Part shown: piece by piece, positions 13,612 through 23,499 of the stretch
How the letters are laid out: each line of letters starts with the position of its first letter
How positions within the stretch are numbered: the stretch's first letter is position 1
DNA from: Eremophila alpestris peregrina
Taxonomy: Eukaryota; Chordata; Aves; Passeriformes; Alaudidae
DNA length: 64,000 nt
Assembly: GCA_009792885.1 (NCBI GenBank)
Contig: WMCF01000081.1
Coordinates: 497,072-561,071, forward strand
Direction: 5' to 3'
Notes under the pieces: generated by a model
The model's input: the letters and a program-made list of their open reading frames with translations, nothing else
Told to the model about the DNA's origin: nothing
Database searches by the model: none
Made by a program: the position numbers and the translations under genes

Positions 13612-14202
13612 TAATTAATGATGGAGCAGCTTTCAGATCACTGGGAGCACATCTGCAGCAAAGCAGGTAGAGAAATCAGTCATATCACTCCTCCCTTTTG
13701 CAGCAGCCCTCTTGATAAAGGGTAGAAATGAGCCAAGACACAGATTTCTTCTTTATCACAGCATGAAAAGGGTCCTGGTTTTTTCCTCTTTACAGCTCAG
13801 CCATCCTGACTCCAAACATTCACTGACTCTGGCTGCAGCAGCTCCTACTGTACGTTTCCCTTGTAGCCTCTGACTGCTGGTTATTTCCTGCTAAACTCTG
13901 ACTGCAGGCTTTTACCCAGCCAGACTGTGACTGCAGGTTCCAACAACAGGCTCTGACTGCAGACCCAAACTGACCCCACAGCAGTGATTCTCTCTCCCCA
14001 GGATCCTGCTTCTTAATGATCTTCTCATTCCCTCTTCCTCAAGGTTCATCATCACCCTCCCCTCCCCAGCTAACCCACTCCCTTTTATCACACTTCTCTT
14101 TATTGGATATAATTGTGACTCATGGGGGGCGAGGCTGAATTGGGTAATTAACACAGCTGTTACTTATCAGGGGCGAGGTCACCTGTATTCCCTTCTCCTA
14201 CA
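13612..14202 (-). mobile_element. Solo LTR, endogenous-retrovirus type, with 6-bp duplication
   Basis: Read on the minus strand the element begins TGTAGGAGAAGGG and soon reaches CAGCTGTGTTAATTA, a block shared with the LTR near 58.6 kb. The 6-bp sequence CTCCCA lies immediately outside both proposed ends (13606-13611 and 14203-14208), as expected for a class II/ERVK-like insertion. The far end reads TA rather than TG on the plus strand, probably a transition, so that boundary is less secure. The body carries degenerate ~28-bp repeats, annotated separately. No internal retroviral genes are present, so this is the product of LTR-LTR recombination. Confidence 0.6.
13827..13966. repeat. Degenerate ~28-bp repeats inside an LTR
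   Basis: Five units built around CTCTGACTGCAGG begin near 13827, 13868, 13896, 13925 and 13951. Spacing after the first is 26-29 bp. They sit in the middle of the LTR. Repeats in this position are common in retroviral U3 regions, where they can act as enhancers; that role is inference here. Confidence 0.7.
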
Positions 14203-14208
14203 CTCCCA

Positions 14209-15813
14209 GCTTTTTTTCCAGGTTTCATATTTACAGAAAAACACTCCTTCTGCGCTGAAAAAACTATAAACAAACCTACAAACCCAACACTCACACACAC
14301 CACCACTGAGAAATCCTTAACCACTGCATCCAAATTGGAATCTCTGCTTTGTAAGTTTTTAGAAGTTCATTCATGCCATGAATTGAATTGAAATTCATGC
14401 TTTGAAATCAGAGTTGAGGCACTGGGGCTCCTAAATCTTCCATTTATTGTGCATGAACATCCTTTCCACTAACAGTAACATTAAAATAAAAACCAAACCA
14501 AGAAACCAAAATTGAACTGGCAATGCTTGCAAAAGGTCTGTTGATGGCATTACCAGGAGAATTTCCAAATCAAATTAAAATATGCCAGGAATCTCATAGG
14601 ATTTTTGAGTGTTGTTGGTTGTTGTTTTGTGTGGGGGTTTTTGGGATTTTTTTTACAAGCCTCTTTTAATTCCTCTGGAACTTAATTTTACAGTCTGCTG
14701 AAACAGTTTCATGGTTTACAGATACTGTAACAAGAAAGGCATCAGGTTTCCTAAATGGCATGGGAAACAACTGAAGAAGCTGTATCGTGACAATTAAAGT
14801 GACAATTTTAATGAAAGCTTATCTCACCTCATCATCTTAATGACAGGTTGTATAATTCTGTGTCAAACCCAAATGTTGCCTGGCACTAAAAACATGTCTC
14901 AGCTATCAGTACCTTCCACTTTTCAGGTAGTGATTTTTATTCTCATGTTTTTTATTCAGTTGGGACTCCTGATTTCCTTTGTATAAAACACAACATCTTC
15001 AACCACCAGCAGATAGTTCCCTGGGCACATGTTCTGGAATAAGACATTTGCATGATTGTTTTGATTTATTTCCTCATGCTTCAGTCAGGTTTCAGGAATT
15101 GAGCTGCTTGTACTCCTACCCTGTGGGGATTAACTTAATAAATCTCTTTGTTCAATCTGTTATGTGCATCCCAAAGTCAATGTGATACAGTGAGAGCCAG
15201 ATGGAGGTTGGTGAGAGAAAAAGTAAATCATTTCACCAATAGCACTCAAATAGAGACTGTACAGAAACTGGTTGAACTGTCTGAAAGCTATTTTATGCTT
15301 GTCCAGCCTCTGTCTCCTGAAAATAATACCCCAGTTTCAGCCCCACTGTTTTGTCACTACACTTGCTCCTACTGAAATACAAACACATGGATTGCAAATC
15401 ATTTTCATTGTACTTCAGTATTTTTCTGGAAAACATAATAATACATTGTAAATTAATTAATCTCCTCCTCTCCTCCTCACCACACTTGAATGAAAAATTT
15501 CAATTCTTCAGATAATTATTGACTTGATTACAGGTTGGAGTTGGGATATGAGTTTGCAGAGGCCCAGAGAAGTTGACTTTAGGCACAGGGTGGATGGTGG
15601 AGCTGCATCCCCACCACCACCACCTCACCATGAGCTGAGAAATGCTCTTGAGCTTCTTAGAATCACTGTTCTCAGAGTTGACAGGTGTCCAAAGAGCACC
15701 TGTTTTTTAAACCACCAGCCTTGGAAACTTATTCACACCCTTGTAGCTTCTGGAGAGCAACACAACACAGCAGAGCACGAGTGCGGGAATGAGGCCAAGG
15801 AGTGGCCATGGAC
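14209..15813. other. Spacer, no gene seen
   Basis: No gene is recognised. A CCACCACCACCACC run near 15610 is low complexity. The plus-strand frames of 68-101 codons have no domain signature. The last part may belong to the LTR-like block that follows, whose left edge I could not fix. Confidence 0.5.
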
Positions 15814-16387
15814 TGTAGAGGAAGATTAAGGCCCCCAAAGACCCCCAAAGCCTCTGATCCATTTCCAGAAAGGCCTGAAAGAATGGACGGACTGCATGTG
15901 AGAATTAATTTGGACAGCAGGTGAAAAACCTGTCCGCAAATATGTGCCTGGGCAGTGCCCCCAAGACCCTGGACATCTCCTCAGCCAGATTGGCACAGCT
16001 GGATCAATGTTGAAACCAGGACTGGTATCCCTTCAGCTGGACTGACACTGGAACCAGCACTGGTGATCTCTTTTCCTCCGTCTTTTCCTCTTTTTCTCTC
16101 TCTTGTCTTCTTTTCCTCTCTCCTTTCCTCTCTCTCTCCCTTCTTTAATCCATCTCTTCCTTTTTCTCTCTCCTTTTACCAATAATCCAAAACCCACTGC
16201 CATGTGCTTGCACAGCAGCCAGGGTCTAATACACCCATTTCCATGTCAAGGGTGTAATTTATCAAACTTTCTGATTGTTTGTGGCCCCTCTGATTTTTGT
16301 CATTCCTTTCAATAATGAGCATTTATGGATCTGGGGTCTTTCCTTCCCCTTAAGGGTGGGTGGTCACAGGGGTTCAGGAGCTCCACA
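15814..16387 (+). mobile_element. Probable LTR (endogenous retrovirus), boundaries uncertain
   Basis: The block begins TGTAGAGGAAG and ends GGAGCTCCACA. It carries CCCCCAAAGACCCCCAAAG near the left end, a long pyrimidine tract in the middle, and CCTTTCAATAATGAG near the right, an AATAAA-like signal followed by a GC-rich R/U5-like segment. This arrangement resembles songbird ERV LTRs. I found no matching target-site duplication for the edges given, so they are approximate and the element may start earlier, in the 15.5-15.8 kb segment. Confidence 0.45.
16067..16177. repeat. ~110-bp pyrimidine-rich tract
   Basis: Almost unbroken C and T on the plus strand, interrupted by only a handful of purines (for example near 16080, 16105, 16147 and 16152). 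It lies within the LTR-like block. Long mirror-like homopyrimidine tracts can form triplex DNA; I infer nothing more. Confidence 0.85.
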
Positions 16388-19104
16388 GCTGTTATCAAAT
16401 GTACAAAGTATGGCTAGCTGCTGCAAGGAATGGAAAAAAGAGGTTTTCTGAGCTTCCTCAACCCTTGTTTTTTTTTTTATTTTAAGTACGTATAAAGGTA
16501 CTATGAGAATTGTCTCTCTTCTTTACATCAGCCTGAGCTGGGGGAAGGAAGGGGATTAGTGTGGAAAGGCAAGAAAAAATGAGACAAAACTTCCAGTAGT
16601 AAACACCTTCAAACAGCTGCATGTATCCAGAGCTCATATCCAGAGCTGTAACTGTTTTTACTCTATTTCTGAGCCCTTAAAATCAGGAGCAATAGCTCAG
16701 GTCCTAAGCCATTCTTAAGTATTAAGCATGTTTATTTCAGCTTTGTGCCAGAAGCCACTCAGAATTAATAGCACTTTTTGCTCATGGCAATTTTTTAATT
16801 CATTTTATGACTTTATGAGTAAATTTCTTTGTAATAATTTTCTCTGCAGGGAACAGGATATATATTTCTGCAAGAAGAATTTCTCTTTCCTGGGGGTTCT
16901 AACAGTTACATTAAAAAAAAAAAAAGACTGGAAAAAAAAAGAATGTACAAAGTTTTTTAAAAAAGATATATACACTCCTCTCACTGTGAAATACTGTCTT
17001 TTTCCCCCAAGTACTGAGAGTGAATTGGTTCTTTTAACTCACAGGCATTTCAAGAACAGCATGAGACTTGCAAAGGCAAGAGAAAACAATACAGAATACA
17101 AAGTACTGATTAACTTGTGGTGGCTCATTGAGTCAGAATGTGGTTCCCTACTGTGCTGTCTCTAAAAATCTTAAATCATCCTTCCCTTCCAGAAGCACAA
17201 AGGACAATTTGATCTCTCAAAGTAACAAAGTTAATTCCATAAATGCGAAGTAAAAGTTTTTAAAGAGTGGCAGACCTAGATAAATTGCATTTTTAATTAT
17301 AAAATCTAATTAAAATGCCTACCAATATTACTAAACATGGATTTGGGGTTTTTTTCCTTTACAAGAAAATCAAACACAGCTATTTCTTAAAAAACAGGTT
17401 TATGCTAAGAAAAGACTTTCTACTTTGTCCTACTTCATTTACTACTGGCTCCAGTTTTAATTGCCCAAATGAGAAAGGTGTTATCATCAGGATCCTTGAA
17501 GCATCACCACAGAGAAACAACATTCTCCACCAATTGGCAGCTCTCCTATGTTTTTCAGCATCTATTGGTTTCTTTTACTAGAAGTTGCTAAAATTCCAGC
17601 CAATTCTTGAGATCTTTATTACTTCCAACAAGTAAGGTATTACTACTTGAATTACTTTATTACCAGTATAATTAATCAGGGATGGGATTATACACAACAT
17701 GGAAGGACAAAGCACTTAGAGACAACTTCCTTTACATTTTTCCCAGAAGCAGTCCCATACTTCTTTTTTTCTTTATTTCTCTTTGTTTCTTGGTAATATG
17801 TTATGAATTTCTATTTGGAAATCACCAATATAGTCACTATGTCACCAATCATTCTATTCAATAGGTTTTTTTTCCATAGCTGTCCCAGCCTTTCCCCCAA
17901 TTTTAGTCTTTCCTCATTGGGAAGTTCCTTATCTTCACCCACTGTGGTTGTCTTCACTCTCTTCCAGGCATTTGAGCTTTGAGGAGTATAATGCCAGCTC
18001 CTTCCCTATTTATCTGGTAGATGCAAGTGATCTGTCATTTTTGAACCTATGCTTTTGTCAGTGCATCTCTTTACATTTCCATTTGTCATTCAAATCCTGT
18101 CATTTTGTGTCCAGCTGACTCCAAAATATTCAGCTGATGTGTAAATTCATTCCTGAGGTTTTCTTTACCCTACAGGATGAATGAAGGCAAATGAAGCCAG
18201 AAAGAAGAAATAAAAGTTTCTCCGGCTGTTTCCAGACTTTCCTGCAAGTTAGAGAGATTTCATAATAGATTTTTCCCTTTGCAGTAGAGTTACAGACTTC
18301 AACAACCAAATCCTGCCTTTTCCATGCTGCAGCTCTCCCTGGCATGTCACACATCAACTCTTGGTGTGGACCCAGCCTTGCTTATCTCAGAGGCTTTGCT
18401 CACAGCGTAATACTTCACAAATAGGGGCCCTGAACTCGGGCCCTAAAATAACATAATCCTAGTTAGACCAAACACTGAAGAATGAAAGAAGTTTCTGAAG
18501 TTAGCTGTCATGAGCCATATCAGGAGAGAAAAATGGCAAATTTTTGTCTTGGGAATATGACATTAAAGCACCAAAGTATTAAATTCAACATTGTTATGCT
18601 TTGGTAAATGTCAACAACTACCTCAGTGGGAGAGAGACAGGCCTGTAGCAGAGAAATTCAGTATAAAAGAGCAGATTTCAAAAAAGAACCTGTATTACTC
18701 TTTAAAAGGAACTGTCCACACAAGTCACAAAGGATGAGAGATAGAAATGAGATTAGGAACAGCCTTTTAAAAAAACCTATCAACCCAGGAAATAATTAGC
18801 TAATAAATGATTGTGCCTGCTATCTTGTGATTTAGTGTTCTAATGCAAACCATCTTTCCTAATTTCATTAAAAACAATTAAGATATTTAGCACTTTGGGA
18901 AGACACAGAAGCAACATTACTGCCTTGTGTATTAGCTTCCAATACATTAAAAAATAACTTCCTACACAAATATATTTCAGAACTAAGGATCATCTCAAAT
19001 AAAAAGGCATTAATAACATTGTAGGCTTTATCCTCACTATTATCAGGACAGTCAGTTTGTGTTCTGTGTCAGTGTCTGTACAAACACTACATAGAGAGAA
19101 AATT

Positions 19105-19105
<1 letters not shown>
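16388..19105. other. Spacer, no gene seen
   Basis: AT-rich DNA with poly-A runs near 16911 and 16931. The longest plus-strand frame, 16728-17165 (145 codons), reads through poly-A as lysines and has no recognisable domain, so I do not call it a gene. Confidence 0.55.

Positions 19106-19160
<55 letters not shown>
19106..19160. repeat. (TATC)n microsatellite
   Basis: About 13.75 uninterrupted TATC units. A perfect array of this length is likely to vary in copy number between individuals, though that is inference from the general behaviour of such repeats. Confidence 0.97.
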
Positions 19161-19951
19161 GTCAGCAGTGGATTCATGAGTTGTGCAATATACATTATCC
19201 AGGTCAAGTATCTTCTGTACAAGTAGTACTTCATAAAACAATGCAGAATAATAAACAAAAGTTATGTATCTAATTTATTTCACTACTTCAAATCAGAACT
19301 CACAGCTAATCCCTTTGAGATATTGAAACCTCCACAGAACATGAGATCTCTAGACCTTGTTATCCTCTTTTCACACTGTAAATCTACAGTGACATCCACA
19401 AATCTATAAAAGCTACTGAGCTTGAATCTAATAACCCAAAACTACATAATGAATTTATAGCTTGTCATTTAACTCTGCATTTCCTCAAAGGCTGCTATCC
19501 CTAAGTTTCTACTATAAACTGACTTGTGTAATCTGTTACTGGGGTTCAGGAAATAAAAACTGTGTAGTTTAGAAAATATGCCTAACACATGTATCCCAAT
19601 AGTACCTATTATTGACCCATATGTACCACACACCCCCTTTGTATCACATATTGTTATAAGACAGTGCTGTTCTGATCATGAGATCAAAACCAGCCCAATG
19701 CAAGGATGGTTTAAATCCCTATAAACAGAAGTATTTTTTCTTCATGACTACTTTTCAGCATATTTACACATATTTACCCACCAAGACACAGTACAAGCAA
19801 GTAGAAAAAAAAATTTTAAAAGATTCAGTGTGTGGACTGCAAGTCTGCTTGAAGGAGACCTTGCACAATCCACATACTGGAATAGTCCAGTTTATTGAAA
19901 GGATAACAAGATTCAGGATTGCTGAATGCATTAACAGCAAGGATTAATACA
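19161..19951. other. Spacer, no gene seen
   Basis: An 89-codon plus-strand frame at 19678-19947 runs directly up to the minisatellite and shows no known motif. Nothing else is recognisable. Confidence 0.5.
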
Positions 19952-20091
19952 GCACTAACTAAAGGGTATTAATATATATAGTGATAGCATCAATTAGGGG
20001 GTATGAATATATATAATAAATGCATTCATTACAGGGTATTATTGTATACAGTAAACGCATTAACTCCAGGAGGGTAATATATACAAGTTCT
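19952..20091. repeat. 35-bp minisatellite, four copies
   Basis: Four head-to-tail units, each exactly 35 bp and each starting GCAYYAAYT-like, begin at 19952, 19987, 20022 and 20057. Units share a GGGTATTA/GGGGTATG core and a following ATATATA block. A partial unit may begin at 19928. Divergence between copies suggests an old array. It lies right at the left edge of the GC-rich block holding the pseudogene. Confidence 0.85.
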
Positions 20092-20135
20092 GTCAACAGG
20101 CCCCACAAGCACAGCTCTGGCCACGAGGATCTTCC

Positions 20136-22334
20136 TCAATAACTGTTGATCAGTAGTTGTTTGAGCGGATGTAGCAGGTGAATGTACTCCTGCATGGCCT
20201 TCACGTGGGCATGCCGATTGCTCTCCAGGTACTGAAAGAGGCTGAGTGCTTCAGCCACCCGCAAGTCTGAGGGCAAACTGATCTCCAGAGGAAACCTCTC
20301 ATTGCCTATGACAAAGTGATTGAGTTGGTTTTGTCTCCAGTAAGTAGAGGAGGAGGTACTCCAAGATATTCACCATTCACTGCCAGAAATCCCTCGTGCA
20401 CCACTGTGTTTGGGGCTCAGGAGGTGCAACACTACAGACTTCAAGGTGTAGCTGGAAAACCTAGACCCATCAGGAAGCAGGTGAGCAGCTGCAGGCACTT
20501 GCAGTGCCAGCAGTTCTGGGGAGCCTGCCTGGAAATGTGCCCGAAGAATTTTGCCTCTGCCACTGTACTGGTTTGAAGGCAAAACCAGTAAGAGACTACA
20601 AGTCAGAAATACAATCTAATAGAGAAACAATAAAATAAATGTAATAGTAAAAGAAAAAAAAAAAAGAAAAGACCCTTGACAGACCCAGAATACAACCTGA
20701 CACCCTGTTCGTTAGGGTGGTGGTAGCAGTCCAGATGGAGTGGCCTTGTTGAGGCAGTTATCCCATAGAAAGATCTGGGAGCTCCTGTCCTCTGGGAATC
20801 CAGTTGGTAAGGTCTGTGCTGTCCCAAGCTCCAGATTATATCCAGCTGGGAATGCTTGGCTCCTCCCCCCTGGGCAGAGCATCTCACAATGGGCTGATAT
20901 CATTCTATCAGTCATACAATGGGTCCTTGATTGCCCATTAAGCAGAGATAGCTCCCGAGGGGAGTTACCTGTGAGTCATTGGGCAGGGCATTGATGGCCC
21001 ATTAACAGCAGATAGTCCAGAGGGAGGAGGCAGGGAAAACACTGCCCCACCTGGTTTCAACAGCTCATGAAGATGGTAATAGAATACCTACTTTGGGCAC
21101 ATCTTACATTGCAACCTAGGACAGCCACAGCATAAGTCTCCAGCCATGTCGTGCTCACCATGCCTACTTCTGTTGGCTGGCTGCCCACGAAGATATTGGA
21201 GTCTCCTTGCCGCACACCAAAGATCATCTCAACCATGAAGCTTTCTTTGTCCTTGCTTAGCTGAAATTTACAGGAGCAGCTCGAGGGCTGCAACATTAAA
21301 TGTCAATTGCAAGACTGAGGCAAAAGCAGCCAGTGCAGAGGGTACGCAGGAGGCTGGGGTCCTGTTTCCTTCTCAGCTCCTCCTCAGGCCGGTAGAGGAA
21401 ACAGAGCATGGTCTTCCCCAGCTGCTCCCTCGTGCAGGTGCACAGCAGCTCTACAAAGACAGAGAAGTTCCTCTGGGGCTTCCCTGCAGCATCCAGCTCC
21501 AAGTAGAAAGCATGTCCTGGAGGGGGACTCAGGGCTACAAGCACACAGTACACAACATCTTCTGCATGGGTACTCCAGACTTCAAAGGCAGTGCCCACTC
21601 TGATGGCTTCTTGTAGCACTGGGTAGAAACTGTTTCACAAGCCTTGTCCAAACATGTATGTGAGCTCGTCCCTCGGTATCATTGAGCAACCATTGTCCAG
21701 GTCCACAGCAGGCAACTGGAGGCGCTCCTTTAAGAGGCTTCCAAGGTTACTTTCAGCATTCTCATTGTCCTCTTCCTTATTTGCATCCTGTTTGTCTTCT
21801 TTATTTCCAGCAACACTGACTTCCTCCCCCTTCTCATCATTGTTCCTTTCTTCCTTTGCATCATCGTAGCCCTCTTTTGCTGTATTTCCCACATTGCTTT
21901 CTTCGTTTCCATCAACACTGCTGCCTGCTTCATTTCCATCATTGTTGTCTTCTTCCACATTTGCACGGTTGCTTTCTATTTCTTTCTTTGCAACAAAGTT
22001 GTGTCCTTCCTCCTCCTCCAAGTTGCTGCTGGATCTCTCCTGGCCACTGTTGTCTGGATCTAATTTTCTGAAGTGCAAACCACAGTGCCAAGAGAAGGAC
22101 AAGGATTCCCCGAACAGCCTAGAACTGCCACATGAGCAGGGCTCCCCAGGCCCCACCACTCTGCTCCAGGCTCTTCTTCTCCAGCTCCTGAATCAGCCGA
22201 GCCATCTCCTGGTTCAGGTAGTCAGCATGCTGCTGCATGCGCTCCCGTGTGGCCTCATCCAGCCCATCCCTGGCTAGCTGTGGGTGCCGGATGAGGCCTT
22301 GCACAAGCAAGAGAAGGAACGTAGAAGCAAGCAT
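20136..22334 (-). pseudogene. ITPRIPL1-like pseudogene (inositol trisphosphate receptor-interacting protein-like family), LTR-disrupted
   Basis: The family is a group of single-exon, membrane-anchored proteins with an N-terminal hydrophobic segment, an acidic linker and a Mab-21-like C-terminal region. Reading leftward on the minus strand from ATG at 22334, I see a leader with a leucine run, then RMQQHADYLNQEM and SGGAWGALL, a hydrophobic stretch, and a long Glu/Asp/Asn-rich linker (22030-21740). The central domain follows, with GHAFYLELDAAG, VELLCTCTREQL and RTLCTG (21540-21330), then MVEMIFGVRQGDS (near 21230), KFFGHISRQAP just past the LTR, YTLKSVVLHLL (near 20440), and a C-terminus with NHFVIGNERF and LFQYLES ending in TGA at 20136-20138. 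Damage includes TAG at 22119-22121 where a Trp is usual, frame changes near 22060, 21630, 20450 and 20330, a probable deletion near 21300 and a 560-bp LTR insertion. It cannot encode the full protein. Which family member it derives from is not decidable here. Confidence 0.9.
20564..21123 (-). mobile_element. Solo LTR inserted in the pseudogene, perfect 5-bp duplication
   Basis: On the minus strand the element starts TGTCCTAGGTTGCAATGTAA and ends AAACCAGTACA, giving TG...CA ends. It is flanked by GCCAC on both sides (20559-20563 and 21124-21128). Removing the LTR and one duplication restores the pseudogene's continuous local alignment across the site, from the SQPTE/TTWLETYAVA region to VAEAKFF. 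A 5-bp duplication fits ERVL-like elements. It shares several blocks with the LTR at 36383, including GTTGCAATG, GAAACCAG, GCTGTTAATGGGC and GAGCCAAGCATTCCCA. No retroviral genes remain, so it is a solo LTR in the same orientation as the host pseudogene. Confidence 0.93.
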
Positions 22335-22896
22335 GGCCTCAGCAGGTTACAAGGGCTTCAGTGAGGATGAGAGGGAAGCAGGCAGTGCTAGAAGAAGTAG
22401 AGACAGGAGCCCCAGGGACCTGAAGGCAGGAAAGATGGCCCAGGCAGCTGGCAGGCTGCGAGCCCTGTGCCGCTGCTCCAGCAGTAGCACCGTTCCTTGC
22501 CAAAGCACTCCTGTGAGGGACTGGCCTCTGGATGCCTGCTGAGAAACTGTTCCCCGGGTACTTGCTTTTCTGCAATGGCCTTCACTCAGTGCTCAGTGCT
22601 CAGCACAGCCTCCTGTCCATGTGCATACTCACTGCTGGCCGAGGCTAGACTGGGGCAGTGTTATCTGCTACTTCTGTTTCTAGCTGCCCTGATTGTGATA
22701 CTTGTCCTGTGATGTCACAGGTGCCAGAGTGCATCCCAGCCAGGCAAGCCCCACCCTCCATCTCTGCCTCAGCTCTGGGACACTGAATGGCTCCTGGCAA
22801 CCAAAGACCTGACACACACCAAGTGCAGACCCACCAGACAAAATCCACCCCCAGGGGCTCCCTGCACCAAACAGGTAGAAACCCCTCAAACCCTCT

Positions 22897-23390
22897 TCAA
22901 ATATGGAATTGGGTGATGTGGCCCATGAATGCTTTGTTCCTGGAAATCTCCTGCTGTGAGATGACACTGGTTCCTTCGGTGCTGACCTCTGTGCTTGGGG
23001 GGTGCTCTTGGCACCTAAGTGACACCCCTGGCTGCGTAGTGGTGAATATCCTGGTGCTGGCATGGGGCTTCTCCATGGCAGGATCTCTGTTCCTGCTGTG
23101 CCACTGCGAGAGGACCCCAATGGCAAGGAGACATTTCCCAGGGGTGATGAGCTGGTGTGGGGGCTGATTTCCAGTAGGCAACTTCCACTGCCGACAGAGC
23201 AGTGCTCTGCATGTTCAACAAGTTCATTTGTGTGGTGCCAAAGGCCTGCAGAGTGTGTGGGAGGAGCAGAATCTCCCTTGTCTCCCCAGTGAACACATGC
23301 AGGCACAGGTGCCTCTTGCTTGCTTCCTGCTCCACCAGAGTTGCCAGGGACTTTCAGAGCCCAGGTGAAATGGTCAGCACAGCCTGAGAG
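22897..23390 (-). other. Unassigned coding-like stretch upstream of the pseudogene
   Basis: On the minus strand two overlapping frames have a protein-like look. One, near 23335-23180, includes KRHLCLHVFTGETREI and HTLQAFGTTQMNLLNMQS. The other, from about 23160 to 22897, includes AIGVLSQWHS and VISQQEISRNKAF. They may be one decayed frame joined by a frameshift near 23170. I do not recognise the protein. It could be a broken retrocopy, untranslated or regulatory sequence carried with the ITPRIPL1-like gene, or chance frames in GC-rich DNA. There is no intact start-to-stop frame of convincing length. Confidence 0.25.
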
Positions 23391-23499
23391 TGCAAGGGCA
23401 ACACAGGGCGAAAATCATCTTTGGAGCCACCGTGGGCTTCAGTGGCTGCTGCACCAGGGAGACCACTGAGAGGAGCACTGCAGAGTGAGAATTGGGTGC

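Noticed and set aside
16728..17165. 145-codon plus-strand open frame
   Set aside because: It runs through poly-A stretches as lysine repeats and has no domain.
19952..20091. Evenly spaced repeats as a CRISPR-like array
   Set aside because: The units are head to tail with no unique spacers, in a vertebrate-type sequence.
21654..22277. Plus-strand frames opposite the pseudogene's acidic linker
   Set aside because: They are Ser/Leu-rich antisense images of the Glu/Asp-rich linker, not genes.
22680..23306. 208-codon minus-strand open frame, the longest in the window
   Set aside because: It overlaps other frames with equal or better protein character, shows no domain, and lies in GC-rich DNA where stops are rarer. 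I kept only the general stretch as unassigned.
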